Both the position numbers and the translations under genes were made by a program. From the NCBI RefSeq assembly GCF_026627505.1, contig NZ_JAPNLK010000024.1:1-63515 (forward strand): DNA of 63,515 nucleotides, written 5' to 3'. Positions 25,977-34,742 of this stretch are shown in pieces (the stretch's first letter is position 1; each line of letters opens with the position of its first letter). This DNA comes from Streptomyces sp. H27-H5 (GTDB taxonomy: Bacteria > Actinomycetota > Actinomycetes > Streptomycetales > Streptomycetaceae). The notes below the pieces were generated by a model. That model saw nothing but the letters and a program-made list of their open reading frames with translations, was not told where the DNA came from and did not search any database.

Positions 25977-26022
25977 GTCAAACTGACGTGAAGCGGTTAT
26001 GATAGATAACGTCAAATAGACG
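25977..26022 (+). promoter_or_regulatory. Paired operator-like sites and promoter upstream of nadA
   Basis: Two copies of a near-palindromic element lie 34 bp apart: CGTCAAACTGACG ending at 25988 and CGTCAAATAGACG ending at 26022. Between them is TATGAT (25998-26003), a good -10, with TCGTCA (25975-25980) 17 bp upstream as -35. One site overlaps the -35 and the other lies just after the -10, a typical repressor layout. The rest of the 316-bp gap between erpA and nadA shows nothing else I can identify. Confidence 0.5.
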
Positions 26023-26079
26023 AGAAGTCGAAGCGCTTCCTCGGAAGTACCTAGTCGCAGAACAGAAAGGGTGCGTGTC

Positions 26080-27258
26080 GTGACCACCGCCCAGCCTTTG
26101 GACGTCCAGCCGACGCCCCTTGCCCTGCTGCTGCTCGGCCGCGAAGCCGACCCCAAGAGCGAGCGCGGGGTGGAGTGCCCCGGCGACCTGCCCTCGCCGT
26201 CGGACCCGAACCTGGTGGCGCGCGCCCGCGCGGCCAAGGAGAAGCTCGGGGACAAGGTCTTCATCCTCGGCCACCACTACCAGCGCGACGAGGTCATCGA
26301 GTTCGCGGACGTCACCGGCGACTCGTTCAAGCTGGCCAGGGACGCGGCCGCCAAGCCGGAGGCCGAGTACATCGTCTTCTGCGGCGTCCACTTCATGGCC
26401 GAGTCCGCGGACATCCTCACGTCCGACGACCAGAAGGTCGTCCTCCCCGACCTCGCGGCCGGCTGCTCGATGGCCGACATGGCCACCGCCGAGCAGGTCG
26501 CGGAGTGCTGGGACGTGCTGACCGAGGCCGGGATCGCGGGCGACACCGTGCCGGTCTCCTACATGAACTCCTCGGCCGACATCAAGGCCTTCACCGGCAA
26601 GCACGGCGGCACGATCTGCACGTCGTCCAACGCCAAGAAGGCCCTGGACTGGGCCTTCGAGCAGGGCGAGAAGGTGCTCTTCCTGCCCGACCAGCACCTC
26701 GGCCGCAACACCGCGGTCCGCGACATGGGCATGTCGTTGGACGACTGCGTGCTCTACAACCCGCACAAGCCGAACGGCGGCCTGACCGTCGAGCAGCTGC
26801 GCGACGCCAAGATGATCCTGTGGCGCGGGCACTGCTCGGTGCACGGCCGGTTCTCGGTGGACTCCGTCAACGACGTCCGCGCCCGCATCCCCGGCGTGAA
26901 CGTCCTGGTCCACCCCGAGTGCAAGCACGAGGTGGTGGCGGCCGCGGACTACGTCGGTTCCACCGAGTACATCATCAAGGCGCTGGAGGCGGCCCCGGCC
27001 GGTTCCAAGTGGGCCATCGGCACCGAGCTGAACCTGGTCCGCCGGCTGGCGAACCGATTCGCCGCCGAGGACAAGGAGGTCGTCTTCCTCGACAAGACGG
27101 TCTGCTTCTGCTCGACGATGAACCGCATCGACCTGCCGCACCTGGTCTGGACCCTGGAATCCCTAGCCGAGGGCAACCTGGTCAACCGGATCGAGGTCGA
27201 CAAGGAGACCGAGAGCTTCGCGAAGCTCGCCCTGGAGCGCATGCTCGCGCTTCCCTAG
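26080..27258 (+). CDS. nadA: Quinolinate synthase
   Basis: 392 residues. Condenses iminoaspartate with dihydroxyacetone phosphate to quinolinate in de novo NAD synthesis. ILGHHYQRDEV, VFCGVHFMAE, HPECKHEV and KTVCFCSTMNRID carry the family motifs; the Cys residues in the last three include the 4Fe-4S ligands. GTG 26080 (MTTAQP) is used because AGAAAGGG lies 8 nt upstream; GTG 26071 overlaps that site. nadB and nadC do not follow, which is unusual, since nadABC are often together. Paired operator-like elements upstream suggest repression. Confidence 0.96.
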   Translation: MTTAQPLDVQPTPLALLLLGREADPKSERGVECPGDLPSPSDPNLVARARAAKEKLGDKVFILGHHYQRDEVIEFADVTGDSFKLARDAAAKPEAEYIVFCGVHFMAESADILTSDDQKVVLPDLAAGCSMADMATAEQVAECWDVLTEAGIAGDTVPVSYMNSSADIKAFTGKHGGTICTSSNAKKALDWAFEQGEKVLFLPDQHLGRNTAVRDMGMSLDDCVLYNPHKPNGGLTVEQLRDAKMILWRGHCSVHGRFSVDSVNDVRARIPGVNVLVHPECKHEVVAAADYVGSTEYIIKALEAAPAGSKWAIGTELNLVRRLANRFAAEDKEVVFLDKTVCFCSTMNRIDLPHLVWTLESLAEGNLVNRIEVDKETESFAKLALERMLALP

Positions 27259-27283
27259 CGGACTCCTCGAACACGGGTCGTTC

Positions 27284-27343
27284 CGTGCACGTCGTTCGTG
27301 CACGTCGTTCGTGCACGTCGTGCGTACGCGTCGTGCGTGCACC
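27284..27343. repeat. 13-bp tandem repeat, about 4.5 copies
   Basis: Unit CGTGCACGTCGTT at 27284, 27297 and 27310 (last base G), a diverged CGTACGCGTCGTG at 27323, then a partial CGTGCACC. Each unit contains the palindrome GTGCAC. It lies between the nadA stop and its terminator. Confidence 0.85.
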
Positions 27344-27348
27344 AGGAA

Positions 27349-27377
27349 GGGGCGCCCGGCTTGCCGCCGGGTGCCCC
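27349..27377 (+). terminator. Terminator of nadA
   Basis: GGGGCGCCCGGC pairs with GCCGGGTGCCCC (one G-T), 12-bp stem with a short loop. Confidence 0.65.
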
Positions 27378-27423
27378 TTCGCCGTTCCCGGGGGTGGTCG
27401 CGGTCCTCGTACGTCAACGGGAA

Positions 27424-27464
27424 GGGCCCCGGCCCCCCCGTACGCGTAGCGGGGGCCGGGGCCC
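27424..27464 (-). terminator. Terminator of the RND transporter gene
   Basis: GGGCCCCGGCCCCC/GGGGGCCGGGGCCC, a 14-bp perfect stem, 17 bp past the stop codon on the minus strand. Confidence 0.7.
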
Positions 27465-27480
27465 TGGGGTGCCGGTGGCG

Positions 27481-30400
27481 TCAGACCTTGACCGGGGTCT
27501 CGTCCTCGGTCGGGGCGGGGCTCGGGACCACCGTCAGGCGGGCCCGCTTCTTCGCCCGGCGGCGCTCCTTGAACAGCTCGACCATCGTGTAGAGGGTCGG
27601 CACGAGCAGCAGGGTCAGCAGCGTCGAGCTGATCAGGCCGCCGATGACCACGACCGCGAGCGGCTGCGAGATGAAGCCGCCCTCGCCGGTGACGCCGAGC
27701 GCCATCGGGAGCAGCGCGAAGATCGTCGCGAGGGCGGTCATCAGGATCGGGCGGAGCCGGTGCCGGCCGCCCTCGATGACCGCCTCGACGACGCCGAGGC
27801 CCTGGGCGCGGTACTGGTTGACCAGGTCGATCAGGACGATCGCGTTGGTCACCACGATGCCGATGAGCATCAGCATGCCGATCATCGCCGGGACGCCCAT
27901 GGGGGTGCCGGTGACGATGAGCAGGCCGAGCGCGCCGGTCGCCGCGAACGGCACGGACACCAGCAGGATCAGCGGCTGGACCAGCGAACGGAAGGTCGCG
28001 ACCAGCAGCATGAAGACGATCGCGATGGCGGCGAGCATGGCCAGGGCGAGGGAGGCGAACGCGTCGTCCTGGTCCTCGGAGACCCCGCCGATCGAAGCGG
28101 TGGCGCCCGCGGGCAGGTCCAGCGCCTTGATCCGGCTCTGGAGTTCCGTGCCGACCGCGCCGGTGTTGTCGCCGACCGGCCTGGCCGTGATGGTGGCGGC
28201 GCGGGCGCCGTCGATCCGGGTCATCGCGACCGGGCCGGGGACCACCTTGACCTCGGCGATGTCACCGAGCTCGACCGGGCCGACGGGGAGCGCCCGGAGC
28301 TGGGCCAGGGTGGTGGCCGGCTGCGCCGACCGCACGAGGATGTCCCGCTCGGTGTCGTCCAGTACGGCCTTGCCGGCCGGGATGCCCCGGACGGACTGGG
28401 CGACGATCGCGCCCAACGCGGCCTGGTCCAGGCCCGCCTCGGCGGCCTTGGGGCCGGCGACCACCGAGATCCGGGGCACCGACTGGGAGAGGTCGCTCTG
28501 TACGTCGGTGACGTCCTTGAGCTTCGCCACCTCGGCCTGGACCTGGGCGGCGGCCTTGGCCAGCACGTCGGCGTCGCCGGCCTTGACGACCACGCTCAGG
28601 TTGGAGCTGCCGAAGCCGCCGCCCGCGATGATGCGGGTGTCGCCGACGCCGTCGAGCGTCGCCAGCCTGGTCTCGATGCTCTTCTTGACGGACTCGGCCT
28701 TGCCGGAGTCCTCCAGCGTGATCTGGTACGAGGCCTGGTTGGAGCCCGTGCCGCCGCCGAAGGCGGCCATGAAGCCGGAGGAGCCGACGGTGACCTGGTA
28801 GTCCTTGACGCCGTCGACCGAGGCCAGGACCTGCTCGACCTTGCGGCTCGACGCGTCCGCGGCGGCCAGCGAGGTGCCGGGGGCCAGCTCCTGCTTGACC
28901 GTCAGGGTGTCCTGCTCGCCCTGGTCGAAGAAGTTGGTCTTCAGCAGCGGGGACATCCCGATGGTGGCGACGAGGACCACGACGGCGATGGCCACGCTGG
29001 TCAACCGGCGGCGGGTCGCGAAGCCCAGGACGCGCACGTACAGGCGCTGGAGCCGGCTGCGCGCCTCCTTCTCCTCCGCGTCGCGGCGGGCCTTGTCCGG
29101 GTCCTGCGAGGTGCCCTTGGGGGCGCGCAGGAACCAGTACGACAGGACCGGGACCACCGTCAGGGAGACGAGCAGCGAGGCCAGCAGGGCCGCGGTGACG
29201 GTGAGCGAGAAGGAGCCGAAGAGCTCGCCGATCATTCCGCCGACGAGGCCGATGGGCAGGAAGACGGCGACGGTGGTCAGCGTGGACGAGGTGACCGCGC
29301 CGGCCACTTCCTTGACGGCGGTGATGATCGCGGCCTCGCGCTCCTCGCCGTAGCCGAGGTGCCGCTTGATGTTCTCCAGGACCACGATCGAGTCGTCGAC
29401 GACGCGGCCGATGGCGATGGTGAGGGCGCCCAGGGTCAGCATGTTGAGCGACAGGTCGCGGGTCCACAGCACGATCAGCGCGAGGACCACGGACAGCGGG
29501 ATCGAGACCGCGGTGACCAGGGTCGAGCGCAGGGAGCCGAGGAAGACCAGGATCACGATCACCGCGAAGACCAGGCCGAGCAGGCCCTCGGTGGTGAGGC
29601 TGGAGATGGACTTGGCGACGGCCGGGCCCTGGTCGGTGACCACGGCCAGGTCGGCGCCGGAGCCGAGGGTGGAACGCAGCTCGGGCAGCTTGTCCTTGAC
29701 GGCGTCGGAGATCGCGACGGCGCTGCCGTCCTTGTCCATGGTCAGGACGAGGGCGAGGCTGGGCTTGCCGTTGGTACGGGTGAGGGAGACGGCCTGGGCC
29801 GGCTCCTGCTTCACCGCGGCCACGTCGCCGAGGCGGACGGCCGGCTTGCCGGGGCCGGGGCTCAGCCGCAGGTCCTCCAGCTGGGCGAGGGAGGTGTAGC
29901 CGGCGCCCACGCGGACGGTGCGGTTCTTGCCCTCCTCGTCGAAGGAGCCGGCCGGCATGGTGGCGCCGCCGGCCTGGAGGCCCTTGTTCAGCGCGCCGGC
30001 GTCGAGGCCGGCGGCCGCGAGCTTCGCGTTGTCGGGGGTGACGGTGACCTGGAGGTCCCGGACCCCGTCCACGGTGACCTGGCCGACGCCTTCGATGTCC
30101 GAGAGGACGGGGACCACCGAGGACTCCAGCTGGTCCGCGAGGGCCTGCTGGTCCTTGTCCGAGGTGACGGCGAGGATGACGGTCGGGATGTCGTCGGTGG
30201 AACCGGCCACCACCTGCGGGTCCACGTCGGCGGGCAGCCGGACGCGGGCCCGGTTGACGGCCTGCTGGACATCGGCGACGAGCTGCTTGGTGCCGCTGTC
30301 GCCGTAGTCGAAGGTCGCCATGACGAGGGCGTTGCCCTCACTGGCGGTGGAGGTGATGCCGGTGATGCCGTCGACGCCTTTGAGGGTGGCCTCGATCGGC

Positions 30401-30597
30401 TCGATGACCTGCTTCTCCACCACGTCGGGCGAGGCGCCCTGGTAGGGCGCGAGCACGGACACCATCGGCAGTTCGATGGACGGCAGCAGTTGCTGCTTGA
30501 GCTGCGGGACGGCTATGGCGCCGAAGAGGAGCGCGATGATCGACACGAGGCCGATCAGTGCTCTCTGGGCCAGGCTGAAGCGGGACAGCCACGACAT
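27481..30597 (-). CDS. RND-family (AcrB/HAE-like) efflux transporter permease
   Basis: 1038 residues, full length for the HAE-type RND family and well above MmpL lengths after allowing for topology. An N-terminal helix (ALIGLVSIIALLFGAIAVP), two large extracytoplasmic domains, and two blocks of five to six helices. The TM4 segment IGRVVDDSIVVLENIKRH has the paired aspartates of the proton-relay region, and the C-terminal block repeats the pattern (IVVTNAIVLIDLVNQYRAQG). It should export a hydrophobic or amphiphilic compound by proton antiport. No adaptor or outer-membrane partner gene is nearby, as expected in a monoderm; B. subtilis SwrC is a comparable case. A LuxR-type regulator gene lies upstream on the same strand. 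Confidence 0.9.
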   Translation of the reverse strand: MSWLSRFSLAQRALIGLVSIIALLFGAIAVPQLKQQLLPSIELPMVSVLAPYQGASPDVVEKQVIEPIEATLKGVDGITGITSTASEGNALVMATFDYGDSGTKQLVADVQQAVNRARVRLPADVDPQVVAGSTDDIPTVILAVTSDKDQQALADQLESSVVPVLSDIEGVGQVTVDGVRDLQVTVTPDNAKLAAAGLDAGALNKGLQAGGATMPAGSFDEEGKNRTVRVGAGYTSLAQLEDLRLSPGPGKPAVRLGDVAAVKQEPAQAVSLTRTNGKPSLALVLTMDKDGSAVAISDAVKDKLPELRSTLGSGADLAVVTDQGPAVAKSISSLTTEGLLGLVFAVIVILVFLGSLRSTLVTAVSIPLSVVLALIVLWTRDLSLNMLTLGALTIAIGRVVDDSIVVLENIKRHLGYGEEREAAIITAVKEVAGAVTSSTLTTVAVFLPIGLVGGMIGELFGSFSLTVTAALLASLLVSLTVVPVLSYWFLRAPKGTSQDPDKARRDAEEKEARSRLQRLYVRVLGFATRRRLTSVAIAVVVLVATIGMSPLLKTNFFDQGEQDTLTVKQELAPGTSLAAADASSRKVEQVLASVDGVKDYQVTVGSSGFMAAFGGGTGSNQASYQITLEDSGKAESVKKSIETRLATLDGVGDTRIIAGGGFGSSNLSVVVKAGDADVLAKAAAQVQAEVAKLKDVTDVQSDLSQSVPRISVVAGPKAAEAGLDQAALGAIVAQSVRGIPAGKAVLDDTERDILVRSAQPATTLAQLRALPVGPVELGDIAEVKVVPGPVAMTRIDGARAATITARPVGDNTGAVGTELQSRIKALDLPAGATASIGGVSEDQDDAFASLALAMLAAIAIVFMLLVATFRSLVQPLILLVSVPFAATGALGLLIVTGTPMGVPAMIGMLMLIGIVVTNAIVLIDLVNQYRAQGLGVVEAVIEGGRHRLRPILMTALATIFALLPMALGVTGEGGFISQPLAVVVIGGLISSTLLTLLLVPTLYTMVELFKERRRAKKRARLTVVPSPAPTEDETPVKV

Positions 30598-30767
30598 GGT
30601 GGAGGATCTCTCATTCGGTGACGGCGGCGAGGTGACACCGTCGGGGGCAAGCGAGGGCCCCTCAGCCTTTCGTACCCGGGGGCGCCGCTTCGTCGCCCCC
30701 AGGTCCCGTCCTTACGCGCGGCATACCGCGCCCGCAGTACGCCGTACTACTGCGCCGCCCCGCGGGA

Positions 30768-31475
30768 CTACCGCGCGCCGTCGGCCCGGGGCCGCACCAG
30801 GCCCGATTCGTAGGCGATGACCACCAGTTGGGCCCGGTCGCGGGCGCCCAGCTTGGCCATGGCCCGGTTGACGTGGGTCTTGACGGTGAGCGGGCTGACC
30901 TCCAGGCGGCCGGCGATGCCGTCGTTGGACAGGCCCGCCGCGACGAGTACGAGGACCTCGCGCTCGCGCACGGTCAGCGTGGCGAGGCGGGCGGCGTGCG
31001 CGGAGCCGTCGGCGGGGACGTCCGGGTGGCCGCCCTGCGCGAGGAAGGTGGCGATGAGCCCCTTGGTGGCGGCCGGGGACAGCAGGGCCTCGCCGGCGGC
31101 GGCGACCCGGATCGCGGTGAGCAGCTCGTCCGGTTCGGCGCCCTTGCCGAGGAAGCCGGAGGCGCCGGCGCGCAGGGCCTGGACCACGTACTCGTCCACC
31201 TCGAAGGTGGTCAGCATGACGACGCGGACGTCGCGCAGTTCCGGATCGGAGCTGATCATGCGGGTGGCGGCGAGCCCGTCGGTGCCCGGCATCCGGATGT
31301 CCATGAGGACCACGTCGGCCCGTCGTTCGCCCGCGAGGGCGTAGGCCTGGGCCCCGTCGGAGGCCTCGCCGACGACCTCCATGTCGGCCTCGGAGTCGAC
31401 GAGCACCTTGAACGCGCTGCGCAGCAGCGCCTGATCGTCGGCGAGCAGCACCCTGATGGGCCCGCCGCCCGGCAT
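30768..31475 (-). CDS. NarL/FixJ-type (LuxR) response regulator, orphan
   Basis: 235 residues. Receiver domain 7-125 with Asp13/Asp14, phospho-acceptor Asp59 (VVLMDIRMPG), Thr89-Thr90 and Lys111 all intact. C-terminal LuxR helix-turn-helix about 165-225 (LTVREREVLVLVAAGLSN, then VSPLTVKTHV). ATG 31475 follows GGTGA at a 5-nt spacing; GTG codons at 31484 and 31496 are alternatives. No histidine kinase is adjacent. The nearest one in the window is the NarL-partner-type kinase at 41670-42890. It lies 170 bp upstream of the RND gene on the same strand and may control it. Confidence 0.92.
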   Translation of the reverse strand: MPGGGPIRVLLADDQALLRSAFKVLVDSEADMEVVGEASDGAQAYALAGERRADVVLMDIRMPGTDGLAATRMISSDPELRDVRVVMLTTFEVDEYVVQALRAGASGFLGKGAEPDELLTAIRVAAAGEALLSPAATKGLIATFLAQGGHPDVPADGSAHAARLATLTVREREVLVLVAAGLSNDGIAGRLEVSPLTVKTHVNRAMAKLGARDRAQLVVIAYESGLVRPRADGAR

Positions 31476-31576
31476 CCCTGTCACCGTGTCGTCCACCCCC
31501 CGAGGGTACGACCCCCATGATCCCGGCCCGGTCACCGGGCGGCGCCGCGATGCCGGCGCCCCGGGGTCCGCGGCGG

Positions 31577-32398
31577 TCAGCCCAGGGCCAGGACCACCAG
31601 GACCACGGTGGCCGCGACCTCGGACAGGGCGCCGAAGACGTCCCCGGTGACCCCGTCGAAGCGGCGCACGCACCGGCGCAGGAGCAGTTCGGCGACCGGC
31701 AGGGCGACGAGTACCGCCGCCGCGTGTTGGGCAGCGGCGGGCAGCCCCAGCGGGAGGGCCGCGGCCGTGCAGGCCACCGCGGAGAGGACGGTGACGAGGA
31801 CGGCCGAGCGGATGGGGACCACGCTCGCCACCGCCGCGCCCAGGCCTCCGGGGCGGGCCGCCGGGACACCGTCGCGGGCGGCCAGGGTCATCGCGAGGCG
31901 CGCGGTGACGGCGGCGAGCACGGCGGCCAGGGCGCCCCGTGCCCAACCGTCGGCGTACACGTTCGCCAGCGCCGCCACCTGCACCAGGAAGACCACCAGC
32001 AGGGCGATCACCCCGAAGGGGCCGATGTCGGACTGCTTCATGATCCGCAGCGCCTCTTCGGCGGGCTTGGCGCTCCCCAGCCCGTCGACCGTGTCGGCGA
32101 GTCCGTCGAGGTGCAGGCCCCGGGTCAGCGCGGCCGGCACGGCGACGGTGACGGCGGCGGCCAGCAGCGGCCCGCCGCCGAGGACCAGCAGGAGCACCCC
32201 GGGGACGGCCGCGATCAGACCCACGGCGAGGCCGGCGAGCGGCGCGCAGGCCATCCCGGTACGGGCGGCCGGCCGGTCCCATCGGGTGATGCGGGCGGGC
32301 AGCACGGTGAGGGTGCCGAACGCGAAGCGGACCCCGTCGAGGAACGGGGCGCGCTCGGGCGGCGGCGACTGCGGCGGATCTTCGAACGAATCTTTCAT
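31577..32398 (-). CDS. cobS: Adenosylcobinamide-GDP ribazoletransferase
   Basis: 273 residues, about six membrane helices. The signature RGLHLDGLADTVDGL (Mg-binding Asp cluster) and KQSDIGPFG identify CobS, which joins adenosylcobinamide-GDP to alpha-ribazole(-phosphate), the last assembly step of the cobalamin nucleotide loop, at the membrane. ATG 32398 (MKDSF) is chosen as the first start after which family similarity begins; the ribosome-binding site is weak. It lies 4-6 kb from cobU and cobT and on the opposite strand. No cobalamin riboswitch was seen upstream. Confidence 0.93.
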   Translation of the reverse strand: MKDSFEDPPQSPPPERAPFLDGVRFAFGTLTVLPARITRWDRPAARTGMACAPLAGLAVGLIAAVPGVLLLVLGGGPLLAAAVTVAVPAALTRGLHLDGLADTVDGLGSAKPAEEALRIMKQSDIGPFGVIALLVVFLVQVAALANVYADGWARGALAAVLAAVTARLAMTLAARDGVPAARPGGLGAAVASVVPIRSAVLVTVLSAVACTAAALPLGLPAAAQHAAAVLVALPVAELLLRRCVRRFDGVTGDVFGALSEVAATVVLVVLALG

Positions 32399-32468
32399 CG
32401 GCGCGAACGCTACCCCGCCGCGCTCGGCGTTGAATTGCGCATTACCCGCCACGGTGGAAGGTGGTGTC

Positions 32469-33236
32469 ATGGGTCACTGGTGGTACCGCAACATCCTGGA
32501 GCCGGGCAAGCTCCCGCTGCTGCTCGCCCTGCTGTCGTTCGTCCTGTCCTTCCTGATCACCAGGGTGATCACCCGCCTGATCCGGGCGGGGCGGGGGCCC
32601 TTCAAGAACGTCACGCCGGGCGGCATGCACATCCATCACGCCGTGCCGGGCGTGATCCTGGTGATCATCGGCGGTTTCGGTGCGATCAGCAGTGGCCGGC
32701 AGGGCTTCGGATCGCTGCTCTCGGCCGTGATCTTCGGAATCGGCGCCGGGCTGGTGCTGGACGAGTTCGCGCTGATCCTGCACCTGGACGACGTGTATTG
32801 GAGCGAGGACGGCCGCAAGAGCGTGGAGATCGTGGTCCTGACTGCGGCGCTGGTGGCACTGATGCTCGGAGGGTTCCTGCCGTTCGGGGTCAACGACCTC
32901 ACCCCCGAGGAACGGCAGAGCCGCGGGGTGGTCATGATGAACATGGCCGGCAACTTCTTCCTGGCGCTGGTCGCGCTGTGGAAGGGCAAGCCGCGCACCG
33001 CGATCTTCGGCACGGTCGTGCCGTTCGTGGCGCTGATCGGCGCGGTCCGCCTCGCCCGCCCCGGTTCCCCTTACGCGAAGCGCTTCTACGCGAACCGTCC
33101 GAAGGCGCGGGCCAGGGCGGGGCTGCGCGCCTTCCACCACGACCGGCGCTGGGCCTCGCCGCGCCGCAGGTTCGAGAACTTCATCGGCGGGACCCCGGAC
33201 CCGGAGCGGGTCTCGCTGGAGAAGGGCCCGGACTGA
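32469..33236 (+). CDS. Integral membrane protein of unknown function
   Basis: 255 residues, about six predicted membrane helices. GGAAGGTGG lies just before ATG 32469. Conserved-looking polar motifs sit at membrane edges: GGMHIHHAVPG in the first loop and LHLDDVYWSEDG after the third helix. These are His/Asp clusters that could bind metal or form an active site. The C-terminal 50 residues are basic (RPKARARAGLRAFHHDRRW) and probably cytoplasmic. I do not recognise a named family. It is divergent from cobS and convergent with pspAA. Confidence 0.75.
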   Translation: MGHWWYRNILEPGKLPLLLALLSFVLSFLITRVITRLIRAGRGPFKNVTPGGMHIHHAVPGVILVIIGGFGAISSGRQGFGSLLSAVIFGIGAGLVLDEFALILHLDDVYWSEDGRKSVEIVVLTAALVALMLGGFLPFGVNDLTPEERQSRGVVMMNMAGNFFLALVALWKGKPRTAIFGTVVPFVALIGAVRLARPGSPYAKRFYANRPKARARAGLRAFHHDRRWASPRRRFENFIGGTPDPERVSLEKGPD

Positions 33237-33253
33237 CGGGCGTACGGCCGGAC

Positions 33254-33288
33254 GACGGGCCCGCCCCGAATGTGGGGGCGGGCCCGTC
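33254..33288. terminator. Terminator between convergent genes
   Basis: GACGGGCCCGCCCC/GGGGCGGGCCCGTC, a 14-bp perfect stem with a 7-nt loop, between the membrane protein (+) and pspAA (-). Confidence 0.7.
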
Positions 33289-33372
33289 GTCCTGCGGTGT
33301 CGGTGTGCCTGGGTGCGTGCGTGCCGCGTGCCTTGGTGCGTGCCGTCGCGTGCATGCCGGTGCCCCGGGGGA

Positions 33373-33651
33373 TCAGCCCGGGATCAGGCCGTCGTCGCTG
33401 AGCATCTCGCGGACCTCGTCCAGGCTCGCGCCGGGCGCCGGGAGGATCAGCTCGGACGGCTCCAGCGCGTCGTCCGGCAGGGGCTCGCCGAGTCTGCGGA
33501 CCGCGTCGAGGAGCGCGGCCAGCGTGCGCCGGAACCCCTCGCCGTCACCGGACTCCATCTCGGCGAGCAGTTCGTCGTCGAGCTTGTTCAGCTCGACGAA
33601 GTGGCTGTCGGCCAGTTCCCACTGGCCCTCCCCCATGATGCGGACAATCAT
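33373..33651 (-). CDS. PspA-associated protein PspAA
   Basis: 92 residues beginning MIVRIMGEGQWELADSHF, the typical PspAA opening, followed by helices with an acidic core and a Pro-rich turn (LILPAPGASLDEV). PspAA proteins are small partners of PspA in actinobacteria, presumed to tune its membrane binding. It starts 14 bp after the pspA stop, so the pair is an operon. Confidence 0.85.
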   Translation of the reverse strand: MIVRIMGEGQWELADSHFVELNKLDDELLAEMESGDGEGFRRTLAALLDAVRRLGEPLPDDALEPSELILPAPGASLDEVREMLSDDGLIPG

Positions 33652-33665
33652 GACGGGCCCCGTCC

Positions 33666-34460
33666 CTACTGCTTGTCGAACCGGTGCGGGGTCTGGGTGG
33701 GCTGACCGGCGCCCGGGGCGCCGCCCTCGATGGCCTGCTGTCGGTCGGCCGGGCCGCCCGCCAGTTCGGCCTTCATCCGCTGGAGTTCCAGTTCCACGTC
33801 CGAGCCGCCGGAGAGGCGGTCCAGCTCGGCCTGGATGTCGTCCTTGGAGCCGAGGCCGCTGCGGTCGTCCAGGGCGCCGGAGGCCAGCAGCTCGTCGATC
33901 GCGCCGGCGCGGGCCTGGAGCTGGGCCGTCTTGTCCTCGGCCCGCTGGATGGCGAGGCCGACGTCGCTCATCTCCTCGGAGATGCCGGAGAAGGACTCCG
34001 CGATCCGGGTCTGCGCCTGGGCCGCGGTGTAGGTGGCCTTGATGGTCTCCTTCTTCGTGCGGAAGGCGTCCACCTTGGCCTGGAGGCGCTGCGCGGCGAG
34101 CGTCAGCTTCTCCTCCTCGCCTTGGAGGGTCTGGTGCTGCACCTCCAGGTCGCTGACCTGCTGCTGGAGCGACGCGCGCCGGGACAGGGCCTCGCGGGCC
34201 AGGTCCTCGCGGCCGAGGGCGAGCGCCTTGCGGCCCTGGTCCTCCAGCTTGGTGGACTGGCCCTGGAGCTGGTTCAGCTGCAGTTCCAGGCGCTTGCGGG
34301 AGGTCGCGACGTCGGCGACCCCGCGGCGCACCTTCTGCAGCAGCTCCAGCTGCTTCTGGTACGAGTAGTCGAGGGTTTCGCGCGGGTCCTCGGCCCGGTC
34401 AAGGGCCTTGTTCGCCTTCGCGCGGAAGATCATCCCCATACGCTTCATGACACCGCTCAT
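33666..34460 (-). CDS. pspA: Phage shock protein A / IM30 (ESCRT-III-like)
   Basis: 264 residues, almost entirely helical. The N-terminal amphipathic helix MKRMGMIFRAKANKALDRAE binds stressed membranes, DPRETLDYSY follows as in the family, and a long coiled coil runs to about residue 225. The Pro/Gly-rich tail after residue 235 is an actinobacterial extension. It polymerises on the inner face of the membrane to limit proton leakage. ATG 34460 (MSGV) gives the actinobacterial start; ATG 34448 (MKRM) is also possible. The upstream 282 bp, shared with the divergent DUF3043 gene, shows no clear operator. Confidence 0.93.
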   Translation of the reverse strand: MSGVMKRMGMIFRAKANKALDRAEDPRETLDYSYQKQLELLQKVRRGVADVATSRKRLELQLNQLQGQSTKLEDQGRKALALGREDLAREALSRRASLQQQVSDLEVQHQTLQGEEEKLTLAAQRLQAKVDAFRTKKETIKATYTAAQAQTRIAESFSGISEEMSDVGLAIQRAEDKTAQLQARAGAIDELLASGALDDRSGLGSKDDIQAELDRLSGGSDVELELQRMKAELAGGPADRQQAIEGGAPGAGQPTQTPHRFDKQ

Positions 34461-34742
34461 GGGCTTCGCGCGCCCCCTTCTAGAAGGACTTCACTCCAGG
34501 TCACCAACAGAACCCACAGTACGGGCCCTGTCTCCATTACCGCACTGTTCGAGAACGAATGCGCTCCTCCTCCAGGACGACTACGCCACCGCCGTGTCAG
34601 GCGTGAGGAGTAGGTGGTCCCAGGAGATCCCCGGAGGGGCCCGCCCGTCACTAGAACCCTGCACAAGGGAAGACGCCCGCCGTTGCCGGATCGTTCCCCG
34701 CCGAGGTGGGGAGCGTGCCCTTGACCACGTAGGCTTGGTTGC

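Noticed and set aside
27298..30621. A 1,107-codon plus-strand frame opposite the RND gene
   Set aside because: It is a reverse-strand mirror of a real coding gene with biased composition (Asp/Gly/His/Arg/Gln), no domains and no start signals.
30598..30767. Operator or RNA element between the RND gene and the response regulator gene
   Set aside because: No convincing inverted repeat or promoter pair was found in these 170 bp.
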